Assembly (NCBI GenBank): GCA_015178975.1
Contig: WHVD01000202.1
Span: forward strand, 62,001-126,000
Source: Hysterangium stoloniferum
Taxonomy: Eukaryota > Basidiomycota > Agaricomycetes > Hysterangiales > Hysterangiaceae
Direction: 5' to 3'
Length of the DNA stretch: 64,000 nt
Notes under the pieces: model-generated
Told to the model about the DNA's origin: nothing
Seen by the model: the letters and a program-made list of their open reading frames with translations, nothing else
Database searches by the model: none
In this document: piece after piece, positions 12,001-24,874 of the stretch
Layout: each line of letters starts with the position of its first letter
How positions within the stretch are numbered: position 1 is the stretch's first letter
Translations under genes and position numbers: made by a program

Positions 12001-13285
12001 ATGTCTTATCCATTCACACAGGCTCAACACAGTTTTCAACACGGATATAAAGACAGCACTTCAGGCTTCCAACCATATGCGCAGAGCGCACCTCAGCCAC
12101 ATGCTTCTTACGAGGAGGACCCGCAGGCGGCCTACAGAGATGAGGGTCCATCACAACAAGGCTCACAATTCCCGGGGGTGAACAGGAATAATAGTATTCG
12201 TGAGAAGGACGAGGTAGATCCATGGCAGGCTCCACCAAAGTGAGTAGAGGTTTCACGTGGGAAGAAGTCTCTGACGGTCTTGGATAGGTCGACTGGTGAC
12301 TTGCGGATGTGGCGACACGACCACCACGGCAATCTATGGTTCAAGGTCTGTAGCACGCTATTGGGATGTTATTTGCAGACTCTAAAAGTTCCCTGCAGGG
12401 AAGTCGGGTGCGGTGTATTGGCAGGTTCTGCTGCTGCACCACCATGATTACCATCGTCATGTTTATCAGTATTGTCTTGACACTAGCCATCGTCAGTCCC
12501 CTAATATGTGGTATAACGACATTCTTTAATCAGTCAATATAGTTCTTACGTCCCCCGGATATTGAGTTTGGTGGCATTGCACCCATGGCCACTGGGAGCA
12601 CAGTAAGTATGACTTGACTTATGGAACGATCACACTGCTAATCGCATCCGCAGGTGGAAGCAACGACCGATGATCTTAAAGTGAATCTGGGAATAAAGAT
12701 ACTGTGCGTAGTCTATCGATACCCTTGACCTTGTGACCGACGCGTTCGCAGGGTCAAGAATCCCAACTTCTTCACCGTAACGTTCAAGTCGATCACGGCC
12801 GCCATCAGCTATCCCATCAACAACGTCAGAATTGGGGGTGGACAGCAAGATAATATCGTGTTCAAATCCAATTCGGAGACCTCGTTCACGTTCCCGTTTA
12901 CCCTGGACTATTCCGAGTCGGCAGACCCGAACGGCACTGTTTTGCAAGATATTGCCAACAGGTGTGGATTTATTCCAGGATCGACAAAGAGACAGTTGGC
13001 TATCAATTATAATTTGAAAGTATGTGGTGTTATGTCTTAACAGGCTTGTTGCCGCGTCTAATGTGGCATTCTCAGCTTGCTATACAAATTCTCGGTATCA
13101 CCATATCTCCGCCGATCAGCGGTACAGCCAATTTTGATTGTCCTTTCACGCTGAACGATATCAAGGTATGACCGTATATATCAAAATAGCTGCTTTTCTA
13201 ATGGCCGTTGTTTCAGCCACTGCTAGGAAGCATTCCCAGCCTGTCTGGTCTTCTGAATGGGAGGACTCCTGATACTATCATCTAA
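12001..13285 (+). CDS. LEA-2 (WHy) domain membrane protein
   Basis: Eight exons: 12001-12239, 12288-12345, 12399-12491, 12543-12602, 12654-12703, 12752-13019, 13076-13165 and 13217-13285. Introns are 48-56 bp and all phases agree, giving 308 residues. The first 100 residues are polar, rich in glutamine, proline and serine, and probably disordered. A basic CIGRFCCC segment precedes a membrane segment (MITIVMFISIVLTLAI). The rest forms the LEA-2 beta-sandwich: LKVNLGIKILVKNPNFFTV, ISYPINNVRIGGGQQDNIVF and ISPPISGTANFDCPF. The layout matches a common fungal group of type II membrane proteins. A role in the plasma membrane or vacuole under stress is only inferred. The C-terminal PLLGSIPSLSGLLNG tail is short. 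Confidence 0.8.
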
Positions 13286-14821
13286 CATATTTCTCGATAT
13301 ATCTATGAGGCATTTTAGTTTAATGAATGCTACACGGACTTGGATATCCAATATTGATATTGCACGACATAATGATGTCCGCCGCATATCCAAATGGTTT
13401 TCGCGATAACGAACTGGTCACGACTTTTATTATTATTCACACTTTTACTGCACCCCATGTGGTGAGCCAAGCCTTAATAGAAGACTACAGTCTACTAGAG
13501 CCCGTGAAAATTGACCGCTTTGCGGTGCACGATAGCTAGTTATGAATATTTAGTAGCCAGGGGGCTTGTAAATTTTTTCAACTTGTAGTTCATGCAATAA
13601 TCAACAAATTAACATACTACAAAAAATCGGGTGGGATGAGCTTAAGTAACAGAATCCTTGTTCTCTGAAAAATAAGAGGATTCATCAGGGATTTGGGAAT
13701 GCCTACACCCACTATGTAGACTCCCTAGATCTATAGTAAGCTTTTATACCTAGTAAATACGGATCTCGCGAAAGTAGGGTGTCTAGCCGAGTCTAGCCGA
13801 GCTAGCTAGCTCCTAGATGGCTCTGGACAATATAGACGGCATACTTACTGATCTTCCCATGTTCTATACATTTGGGGCGAGCGACTTCAGTGCATTGATT
13901 GCAATTTTATTATATATATTTCGTGACAACCCTCCATATTATGGGTTTGAGAAATACAAATTTTTAAGAGCAGATTCGAAATATCAAGAAATAAAATACA
14001 TTATTGAGAAATCCATGTTAACACGACTTTGTGCAAGCGCCGAATCGGCCCGGAAATTTAGTGAACCCTAAGCCAAGATGTCAGTGCGAATAAACTCCTT
14101 GTTGGAGAAATATCTTGTGACACCTTCGAGGAGAATATGCCCAAGGTTTTGACGCGGATACGGCTGAGAAGATGTATGGGTAAATGGATACTGACAGATC
14201 TGGACCTCAGATGCGTAGTTTCACTAGTGCAGATCACATATGCGTATCCTAGAGGCGGTTGCCCATGCATTTGATCGATATCGATATTACAAGGTACAAG
14301 ATATTGTCGTGGGCGAAATTGAAGGTCATCCGAAAGTTTTTTTTCCTCAATTTTGATCTAATAGGAAATGCTTCTGAAACATTTGTTCGTATCACGGGGG
14401 GAACAAAAAAATAGAATTTATTTTGACAATGCGAGAGATAGATGAACTGTACCATATGTTATAACGCTCGGAGTATCCTCGTCGTCCACATCTTTATTAA
14501 GATGACTCGGGGTATCTAACCATTTATCAAGAGCAATTTACTAAACTATACTATTACTCAATGTCAGAAAATGTCTAATTGTCCAGTGGAAAATAAAAGA
14601 GTGGTGACACGGTGGCCCAAACGGCATCTCAGGGACCGAATTGTGACATTCATTTTAGCGTGAGTATTATTAGAATATTTTATTATTGGAAGCGCTGGCT
14701 GTTGGCAAAACCGTTACGGCCACTGGTTCTAGACTCTAGACCATCGCCTAAGATACTTATAAGCAATGTTCAATGTCTTCGCCCACATTCCTTCATCTTT
14801 ACCCCGAGATCCACGACATCC
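13286..14821. other. Intergenic spacer
   Basis: Contains a short direct repeat, GTCTAGCCGA twice then GCTAGCTAGC (about 13781-13811). An 84-codon open frame at 13817-14071 has no recognisable domain. No convincing gene was found. Confidence 0.45.
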
Positions 14822-16292
14822 ATGGGTATTCTGGATCTCCCAAACGAGGTTCTGGACATAGCCTTCAAGTACTTGCTCCCGCCGTTTCGTTCGCAGTCGC
14901 TGGCAGAGACATACGTCTTCACCGTGCCCGTCGACCTCCTCCGCGTGAGACTTGTTTCCAAACGCCTTCACGGCCTCGCAACCCCCCTGGCATGGCGGCG
15001 CGCCCAGCTCCAAATTGCCAGCCCGGCCGCAATGACCTACGGGAACCACGTCGGGCTGCCGGCGCAATGCGCCAGTGCTGCGTTCTCGGCGAGGAGCTCG
15101 CTGCGCTCCCTGGTGCGCTGCCGCTTCTTCCACGAGCAGCCCGAGCTCGCCGCGCACGTGCGCGTGCTCCTGCTGAGCCTCGAGTGGCAGTCGGAGCACC
15201 CGGACCTCGCGCGGAGTGCGCTGCGCGCGGCGACGCAGGCGATGTCGGGGCTGCGCACGGTGCTCGTGTGGGACGCGGACGTGCTCGCGGTGCGGGACAT
15301 CCAGCAGCTGCTGCAGCGGCCGCTGCTGCGCGCGGTGTGCCTCATGGACGTGGACGGCGCGGCGTTCCCGGCGCAGTGCGCGTGGGGCGCGGGGCTGAAG
15401 ATGCTGCATGTGGCGAACTCGGTGTGCCCGGCGCGGCTGATTGCGGGGGCGGCGGCGTCGCTGGAGTGTGTCAGCATTGAGCTGGCGCGGTCGTGTCCGA
15501 TCGCGACGCAGCTGCAGCTGGAGCCGACGCCGACGCTGAAGGAGATGCCGTGGGCGACGCTGAAGGAGGTGTCGTTGGTCGATTGCGTCAATGAGGAGGA
15601 CTGGTTCTGTTTCCTCGACGGGTTCAAGGTAAGAGGTTGTGTGTTGTATGTGGGATTCAGACGAGTGGTCTTTTTAACCCCCGCCCCCCACGAACTTTTT
15701 ACAGCTTCACAAGTCACTCGATCGCCCGAGTGCACTCACTGAGCTCATGGTCGGCGACCTCGCGGGTCTCGAGCCCGACCGCGTCACGCAGCTTTTAAGA
15801 ACATTCTCTGGACAGCCCCTCACCCGCCTGACGCTGTTCCACGTGCTCATGCTCGATCCCTCCATCGCTGCCCTCATCGTCCGTACCTTCCCCACCCTGC
15901 GCCACCTCACGGTCCTCACCGAAGGCGAGCTTGCACCCTGGCCAGGAACCCTCGACACGTTCGCACAAAATTTTGCGCGTCTGCCGCACCTCGACACCCT
16001 GGCGTGGAACAACTTTCCGCTCGGAAACGAGGGCGCTGCCGCCTCGATGTTCTTGCATATGAGCGAGGAATCGCTGGGGACTTTATATGCGCGGCCTGTC
16101 CATGCGCTCTTGAGGCGCATCAAGGGGCTGAAATGTGTCAAATTTGTGAGCTCTACAGACTGCATTGTGGATACTGTGCGAATTGGAACTCGTGGGAGTG
16201 GAAAACGCTTGGTGGAGGTGAGGAGGAGCACTGAGGCTGCGATTCATACATCATCTTGGAGCACGACCTGTGGTGGATTCGAGGATATTTAA
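14822..16292 (+). CDS. F-box/leucine-rich-repeat-like protein
   Basis: Two exons, 14822-15628 and 15705-16292, joined by a 76 bp GT-AG intron, giving 464 residues. The protein starts MGILDLPNEVLDIAFKYLLP and continues LLRVRLVSKRLHGLATPLAW, a typical fungal F-box. The remainder is a series of leucine-rich segments (VRVLLLSLEW, LKEVSLVDC, LTRLTLFHVLML, LRHLTVLTEG, LPHLDTLAWNNFPLGNEGA) like the LRR arrays of basidiomycete F-box proteins. Such proteins give SCF ubiquitin ligases their substrate specificity; the target is unknown. The frame is open upstream to 14612, but 14822 was chosen because the F-box begins there. The middle of exon 1 (about 15050-15560) is strikingly GC-rich compared with its surroundings. 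Confidence 0.75.
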
Positions 16293-17934
16293 TTGGGTAT
16301 TTCATTTGGTTCTTTGGTGCCGTCTTGGGATTTATTACTTTAGGGCAAGGTTAGATGGGTAGTTATAGAAATGTATTGGGTACTGGGTTTTCTTGGGAAA
16401 AACTTGTCATTGCTGAAGCTAAATTATACACCGGTGACAAGATTAAATATGGCCTTTTTTTATGGAATAATATTATTCTGGGCTATCGGATTCGAGGTCC
16501 AATTTCCCGTTTCAACTGTCGATTCTGAAATTAATTGCTCGAGGTATCCGAAAGTATTCTACAAAGGCTCGCTTGAGTTAAATGTCAACTGAACTCTGAG
16601 TCTGTTTACGGTTCGGTCTATATATCAGTTAGTGCGTAATGGACCAGTGCGAAACAGAAAATTCATCTCATAATATACATACTTTCAAACTGGTAAGTCG
16701 TGTTATACTAGACCCAGCGGAACCTCACACTTGTCTCGCCACTTACATCTGTTTTATGGCTTGCACAGTGATCCGATTCCCGACTATGCCAGGACAAACG
16801 CCGTGACTAACTCCCAAACGGCGGTGGATTAAGTCCCGGGTTGGACAGGTCCGTCCGATATTTCCTTATTTGGCTGCCTTTTTAAGAATACAGGAACGAA
16901 CGCTCGTTCGTCTTTGTCTGTCAGGGCAATATATAGTCGCCTAAGAGTGCCCGGCGTCCAAGTAGAAATTCTTGTAGACGCCTTAAATGTTGGTTCGCCG
17001 ACATGGCAACTTTTCCAAATGCACAGAGGTTGGTCGATGGGATGAGTCCACCTCATCTCATGGCAAAGGTCCTTGATGTATACTTGGCCTATCGAACCAT
17101 TTCCTGGAGATGTCTGAGAATTCAACAGAGTGCCTAACAAGCGTTGTAAAAGATAGATATTTTTCTTTGCGCCACACCTCGCAATCCCTGCCTGATCCCT
17201 GCAGAGTGTATTACGGCATCTGAGATATATGAACGTCTGTTAAATGCCGTAAGTGCAGCAGTACAGTCCGGTGGGCGGTCCCAAGATATCTGCCTAGCAT
17301 TTCATTAGAACCCGAGGCTAAAGCAAAGTCCTACAAGGACGACTCCCGAGTGAATTTAAGAAGGAAAGGTTAACGATGGTTCAATGGCTATGAATAACTG
17401 TCAAATGGTTGACGCACTCCATGACAAACGCCGTCGAGGAGTGTTATTCTGGAGCCCTGATGGGAATTCGTCACGAGTCAAAGGGGTCGTCATGAGGGTA
17501 TTTGGGTTCGAGTCAAGTGAGAAAACGGGAGATAAAAATATACCGTGTTTCGTAAGAACCAACCAATAAGGGCGGGATTACGAACGACTGATGGGGCGCT
17601 GTGTGTGGCGCGTGCTCTTGCACAGTCATGGTCAAGGCTCAAGAGGCCGATTTTTCATCTGTTTACCAATCAAGGGCCTTGCGTCAAGTATTATCCCCCT
17701 AAGACTAAGCAAGTTTCTGCGACTGTGAGATTATCGCGTTTTAACACGCCGCCGACGCCGGATCCCCGAAGAATCGGAGAGTTACATAGCAGCCAAGGGT
17801 ACTCAAGCTGCGCCAGACGTTCTTATACATAAGTTCCGGTATTTTATATCGGTTCGCATATGCTAAGATGTGAAAGGATATATGAAGAGGCTGTTTCAGG
17901 GTAGACCATCTTGATAGCAACAAACTGACCTTAG
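16293..17934. other. Intergenic spacer
   Basis: I find no credible gene. Open frames here lack start context, introns and family similarity. The tract is moderately AT-rich with no obvious repeats. Confidence 0.45.
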
Positions 17935-18048
17935 GCCGGCATCCCGGCATGACGCCTGCCGAGATGCAACATGCCAGGTCGTCATCAAATGAGCAGCGAG
18001 AAATACGGAGCTGTTGACATAATCTCCTGCCGAAAAACATTCTGCCGG
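17935..18048 (+). promoter_or_regulatory. Cluster of CCGGCAT and CTGCCG motifs upstream of the transporter gene
   Basis: GCCGGCAT and CCCGGCAT occur side by side at 17936-17951. CTGCCG follows three times, near 17957, 18027 and 18044. All lie 100-210 bp before the transporter ATG. CGG/CCG repeats are typical binding sites of fungal Zn2Cys6 regulators, which often control drug transporters. The regulator is not identified and the reading is an inference. Confidence 0.3.
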
Positions 18049-18144
18049 CTCCTTGAGCCGACCATGGGTAAAAAGGAGTGGTGGTAATGGATGTTTTAGC
18101 TGAGTCTGTCTGTGCCCTCACGTATTTTTTGGCGTCCTTCCTCC

Positions 18145-20990
18145 ATGTCGTCTGGCGAGCAAGCTCAAGACGGTACACAGCCCGCGTCTACTGAGGGTGT
18201 GCCGACCATTCCTGGAGGTCCGAAGAAGGAGCACGGAGCCGCCTGGAAAGCGAATGGTTCAATTCAATTAATTTCTTGCCTTTTCATCCCTTGACCAGAT
18301 GGACTTCACAGAACAGCATGTTGTACCCCATAATAACATGCCATTCGTCTTCTCCGGTCTCATGATGACATTGTTTTTGGTGATTAAATTACATTATCCT
18401 GCGAGTAGCGCGTGTGCTCACCAGAATTAATGCAAGGCGGCGCTTGACCAAACCATGTCGGTGACGATAGTCATACTTCTTTCCATTTATAGTTTTTTTG
18501 TTCATTTTGGTTTTTTAGTGTCGCGACAGCGCTCCCTACGATTGTACAAGACTTGGGTGGAGGAAGGGATTACTCGTGGGTGGGCAGTGCATATCTCCTG
18601 GCCGCATCCGCCCTCTCGCCTCTGTATGGGAAGCTCTCCGACATTATTGGTCGCAAACCTATCTTCTTCACCTGCATTATCATTTTCCTGGTCAGTTGGA
18701 TTTTCACCCCGTATATGTTTTATCGGAATAGATAATAATTCATGTGTCCCCGATAGATCGGATCAGCATTATGCGGTGCTGCGCAGTCAATGACCTGGCT
18801 CATCATTTGCCGTGCAGTGCAAGGCATTGGTGGTGGTGGTGCGTATCTTCGAGTCCTTAATGAAGTATGTTTTATGATTAAAACTCGGCCCTAGGTATTC
18901 TTCAGATGGTGCAGATTACTATCAGTGACATCGTCACTTTGGAGGAGTATGTTTATTCCCGCTCTTATCTTTATTTCCTGTTAAATCACCATAATGCGCA
19001 GTCGAGGAAAATATGCCGGCTTCTTAGGAGCTACTTGGGGTATCGCATCGTGGGTTTCCAATTTCAAATGCCTAAGATATCTTTCTCGCACTAACTATGG
19101 CCCAGCGTTGTTGGACCTTTATTGGGTGGTGTAAGATATTTCTTTATAATTCCCCAGGAAGCGTATTTCTCACGCTGTGCAATAGGTCTTCGCAGACCAT
19201 GTCAACTGGCGATGGTAAGCTTACAAATTTAAAATACCCAAAGAAGCAGGTAGTTATTAATAATGTATACAGGTGTTTCTGGATTAATCTGTACGCAGCC
19301 CCTACCCTAAATGTTCATATCCATGTCACGGACTGACACATCACTGTGATTAGTCCAACTGGCGGTGTCGCTGCTGTCCTTCTGTTCATTTTCCTCCATC
19401 TTAACCCCCATCAAGGACACACCTTGCGTGAATTTGTCGCAATATTCGATTTCTTAGGGCTCTTCTTGCTCGTGGGTGCTGTTGTATGTCTCTTAATAGG
19501 CTTCAATAATAGCGAGAATAGTTGTAAGCATCTCGGTCCTTTCGAAGTATCCAAGCTGACGATAGAAACCGAACAGGGTCCGCTCCAGGAACGCTTGCGC
19601 CGCTTGTCCTAGGAGTTGTCCTCTTCATTGCATCTGGCATTAATGAAATATTCACAAAACGCTCGCCAATCATCCCGCCGCGGTTGTTCAAGACCCGCAC
19701 AACTGGCATTACCCTTATCTCAGTGCTGCTTCATGGGATTGTCTTCTTTGGTGGTGCGTTTTGTCTTTCAAGGCCTGGACAGACATGATAACTCAGCACT
19801 TGCTGTAATGGATAGGAGCATTCTATCTGCCACTGTACTATCAAGTTCTCGGCGCGTCTGCAACAGGAGCTGGCATTCGAATGCTGCCATTCTCACTTGG
19901 CGCTGCAACTGTTTCCGCTGTTGCAGGTATGATAGTTTCGAAATTTGGTGACTATCGCTATGTGACGTGGTTCTCCTGGGTACGTACGCACCTGCTATGG
20001 CTCCTTCCACCAGCCAAGTGTAGAGCTAATAAGTTCGTCCACGTAGACCATCATGGCAGTTGGATTCGGGCTCATGATCATGCTTGACGATCAAACCTCA
20101 ACGTACGGCTCACCATTACTGTTACTCGTGATCCAAGCGGTCATTAATCATCCCTTTGTACAGCGCGCTCAAGGCCATCTACTCACTCATCGCCGCAATT
20201 GGCATCGGAGGTCTGTTCCAAACTCCCATCATTGCGTTACAAGCCGCCATGCCCCTCAAAGACATGGCAACGAGTACTGCGACTTTGGTGCTTATTCGTA
20301 CGATTGGCGGAACGATGGGTATCGCGATAGGGCAGGCCATTTGGTCGAGTGTGCGTGGCTTCAGCTTGTGTGGGAAAACTTGTGTGGCTGACTGACACGT
20401 TTTGCGGTTTGCAGGAATTGAGGAAGCGTATTAAGAACATTCCTGGGTTTGCGACTGATACCTCGGCCGGTGCCCTGACACAGAACGTGCGAGGGTTGAA
20501 GGATATTCAGGTGTGTTTTGACTGCTGGCGGCATGCTGGTTCTTATCGCGACCTATATACATAACATTTGACCCCCGTGACATCAGCCCGCAGCACTTCG
20601 CCAACAAGTCCTCCATGCATACTCTAAGAGTATCAGCACCATTTGGATCGTAGATGTACCTATTATAGTCGTTGGACTTATCATGGGTGCGTCCGGTTGT
20701 TGCCCTTCCTTTATTTCGGCGCTGACGGATTATATACACGATCAGTTCTCTTCATTCACAAATACACACTCAAGCGCGTTGTCATCCGGACCGAAAAAGA
20801 GCCCAAAGCTAAGGGCGGGGCCGTCGCTGAAAAAGACCAAGACCAAGAACAAGAACAAGAGCCGGTGGAGGACAAGGAGCATGACCTTGAGAAAGGACCG
20901 GTGGAAGAGGGATCCGACGAGAATGTCGCTCCGAGTGCCGAGGGGTCGTCTGAGAAGGACAAGGAAATCATAGAAGAACGACAGCATTAG
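18145..20990 (+). CDS. Major facilitator drug:proton antiporter, DHA2-type (14 TMS)
   Basis: Eighteen exons: 18145-18256, 18312-18379, 18437-18456, 18519-18690, 18757-18838, 18895-18946, 19002-19049, 19106-19130, 19186-19214, 19273-19290, 19354-19523, 19577-19753, 19816-19979, 20047-20102, 20164-20350, 20415-20510, 20587-20686 and 20746-20990. Phases agree throughout, giving 606 residues. Landmarks are AALDQTIVATALPTIVQDL (TM1), the loop motif GKLSDIIGRK (motif A), RGKYAGFLGATWGIASVVGP (motif C region), FADHVNWRWCFWINLPTGG, and late helices such as IGGLFQTPIIALQAAMPLKD. The C-terminal tail is long, acidic and lysine-rich. The family exports drugs, toxins or secondary metabolites at the plasma membrane or vacuole; the substrate cannot be read from sequence. 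Exons of 18, 20, 25 and 29 nt are notable. No biosynthetic cluster surrounds it. Confidence 0.85.
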
Positions 20991-21260
20991 TTGCTTTATT
21001 TTGCTCTGCTAATAGGTGGATATTAGACGGCCATTTACCTTATATTGATGTATCTTGTACAGAAGGAACCCACTGTATGATGGTTTAATAGGGCTGTACC
21101 AGGACAAATACGTGTAGCAGGTATTTTTTGGAGTACACATAGCATCTTGTGCGTTGATTATCGTTACATATATTACAACTACAACGACGCTGGAACCGTA
21201 CAAGAGATCAGAATGTATGGGATATAAGCAACCAATGTGATTGAGCTGGGAAATCGAGAT

Positions 21261-22727
<1,467 letters not shown>

Positions 22728-23064
22728 TATCGCTAGCTTACGTAAACCAAATCTATTTATCACACACAACACTCTTCAAAGCCCAACATATTCATAAGCA
22801 GCAAATATACTAAATAATAAAATGCTCAGTAATTACACAGGTCAGTTGTAGCTTGAGGTTCCCTGTTGATCCTTTCAGAGGTAACCGGTACAGACATTAT
22901 GGCGTATCTCATTCGCTCCATCTTCATTGTGTACTTTGGGGAATCCTTCTTCAAGACGCAACAGTCTGTTACTGTATACGAAACAAGATCGACAGCATCA
23001 ATAATAGACACCATTGGGACACCAAGCCCACATCTGCTAACGCATTGCCTGTGAACAAAAGGAG
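22728..23064. other. Spacer between WDR5-like gene start and NAF1 stop
   Basis: This 337 bp stretch must contain the WDR5-like promoter and the NAF1 3' untranslated region, because both genes run leftward. Short open frames occur on both strands but show no family similarity. Confidence 0.5.
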
Positions 23065-24786
23065 CTAAACTGGCGGGCCTATATCTTCCTCTTTTGGCTG
23101 ATTCATTGGACGATCTTGGGAGCCAGTAAGTGGAACTGATAATCCAAAAGCTTGGGCAAATCTAGGATTTATGTGGGGCGCGATGCCATAAGGCAACGTC
23201 TGTGTTTGTTGATGCTCGAATACCTGCGCTTGCTGATATTCGAATTCTTGAAACTGAGAAGGGTAAGAATTATTATACGCGGTCACTTGTGGTTCGTATG
23301 ATCCACTGCCAGATTCAGATTCATAGGGAAAAGGGGTGCCATCTGCCCATTGTCCTGTGGCACGTGCAATGGCTATGGAGGTGGGGGATGGTGGTCGCGG
23401 CACACGAGGGTCGTATTCCTCAAAGGAAAATGAAGAGTGTTCGAGAGTTTGACTTTGATGTGCTTCCCTTGGTTCACCAGATCTCGGCCAATTGCCAGCG
23501 CCGCGACTTCCCCTCCCACGACCTCTTCCTCTGCCTCCGCGACTCCGTGGCTGTGATTGGCCGTGATCGTGTCGTCGATGCCGCGAATTCCTTGCATTCA
23601 TTAGTGCATCCCTAACAATGGGATTCTGGAATGCTGCCGGTGGGGCGTCGAAATTTTGGGTGCTATGAGATGTTGAAGGGGTGATGTCGGGAGGATCGTA
23701 TGAGAGCGTTGAGACGTCCTCAAAGTCATAAGGAGAAACACCGTATAAGGAATGAGCATCATCACCGACCGTCGACACGGCATCATCCTCTGCATTACCG
23801 AAACGATGAGCAGAAGGAGCAAGGGACGGCACACGAGAATCGCCACATCTCCTGCGATTTTGTTCAGTAACTAGACGTCGGGAAATGACGACACATACCG
23901 TGACTTTCTGTGAGCTGCTTCTGCTTCATCATCACTAAACTCGAGTTCATGTTCATCTGGCTCTTCATCGTGCAGATTGCTTGCATCTGAGCCTTTTATC
24001 CTTACCAGAACACCCGGAAAGACAAAGTTACTGAGGGAGGGAAGATGGTAGATGGACTGGGAAACGTTCAGCTTCGAAGGATCCGGTCCAGAATATGACG
24101 AAGTAATCTCCGGCACGGTGAGTGTCGGATCAGTTGCGCTGTCAAATGTTTGGATTGTAGTATCCTTCGATCGTTGAATTCTTATGATGTAATGTGGCAA
24201 AGATGTGGGGCCAAAGGTCTCCCACACGTATCCCAGTGGTGTGCGGTCATGAAAGAGTAGAAGGCTCCCCTCGTCCAACACAGCGTCTCTTCGCTGTGGC
24301 GCGGTTGCCAGAGCTCCCCCGCGTACAATGACACTGTCAGGTAGGACGGTTGAAATCTCCCCAACCAGTTCAAGAATATCCTGAGGAAGGGTCGCTGGGT
24401 CAGGTAAAGGTGGAATTGGAATCGCAGTAGGCGGTAATTCATGGGCCGTTGGAATATAATTATTAGCAAGGGGTGGACCATCTTCATCCAACTCCATGTC
24501 AAGGACAGGCGCGGATGTTTTGAGTTTTCTGGCGGATTCTTCGTCTGAATCCGAATCCGAGTCCGAATCCGAGGGTATTGGCTTCAAATCAAGGTCTTCT
24601 GATTTCCTAAGCAAGCAACAAGTTAAATGGCCGGAAGAAAGCTAGTTCAAGTCAAAATACCACTCACACCTTGGGCTGTAGCATCAAACCAGCGGCTACC
24701 TCATCCTCACTCTCTGTTCCACTACTGGCAATATCATACTCTGTATCCTCAATTTTTACCTGTAATGGGGTCTCTAGAGGATCCAT
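23065..24786 (-). CDS. NAF1: H/ACA RNP assembly factor NAF1
   Basis: Three exons on the minus strand: 24786-24668, 24606-23899 and 23851-23065, giving 537 residues. The N-terminus is acidic with a DSDSDSDSDEE run. The Gar1/Naf1 RNP fold follows, with LELVGEISTVLPDSVIVRG, DEGSLLLFHDRTPLGYVWET, and FVFPGVLVRIKGSDASNL towards its end. After an acidic DEHELEFSDDEAE segment come a basic RGGRGRGRGRGSRGAG patch and a long glutamine- and tyrosine-rich tail. NAF1 escorts nascent H/ACA RNPs in the nucleus before GAR1 replaces it. Length and domain order fit fungal NAF1. Transcription starts opposite LEO1 from a very short shared promoter. Confidence 0.85.
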
Positions 24787-24874
24787 AATTAGCAGCTAAG
24801 TACTTGTCGGAAAAATCCAAAGTAAGATGTTAGTCAGCCCGCTTACATCAGCCGACCATAGCTGAATCTCAACG
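24787..24874. promoter_or_regulatory. Bidirectional NAF1/LEO1 promoter
   Basis: Only 88 bp separate the two start codons. The interval has no TATA box that I can see and holds TTAGTCAGCC and AGCTAAG elements. Both 5' leaders must be short or overlap. Confidence 0.7.

Noticed and set aside
13817..14071. An 84-codon open frame as a gene
   Set aside because: No domain, introns, splice signals or composition bias support it; the surrounding DNA is plain AT-rich spacer.
14729..15735. Long minus-strand and alternative-frame readings across the F-box exon
   Set aside because: High GC content removes stop codons. Arginine- and alanine-rich shadows have no family similarity, while the plus frame has an F-box and LRR pattern.
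17490..17530. GGGTTCGAGTC near 17507 as a tRNA B box
   Set aside because: No A box or cloverleaf can be formed with the surrounding sequence.
17741..18178. A 145-codon minus-strand frame
   Set aside because: It overlaps the transporter promoter and start and shows no recognisable protein pattern.
18301..18303. ATG at 18301 as the transporter start
   Set aside because: The upstream exon 18145-18256 joins in frame through the acceptor at 18311 and gives a typical polar N-terminus. The ATG at 18301 falls inside the intron.
22826..23068. Short frames on both strands between the WDR5-like gene and NAF1
   Set aside because: They fall in untranslated and promoter sequence with no similarity or splice structure.
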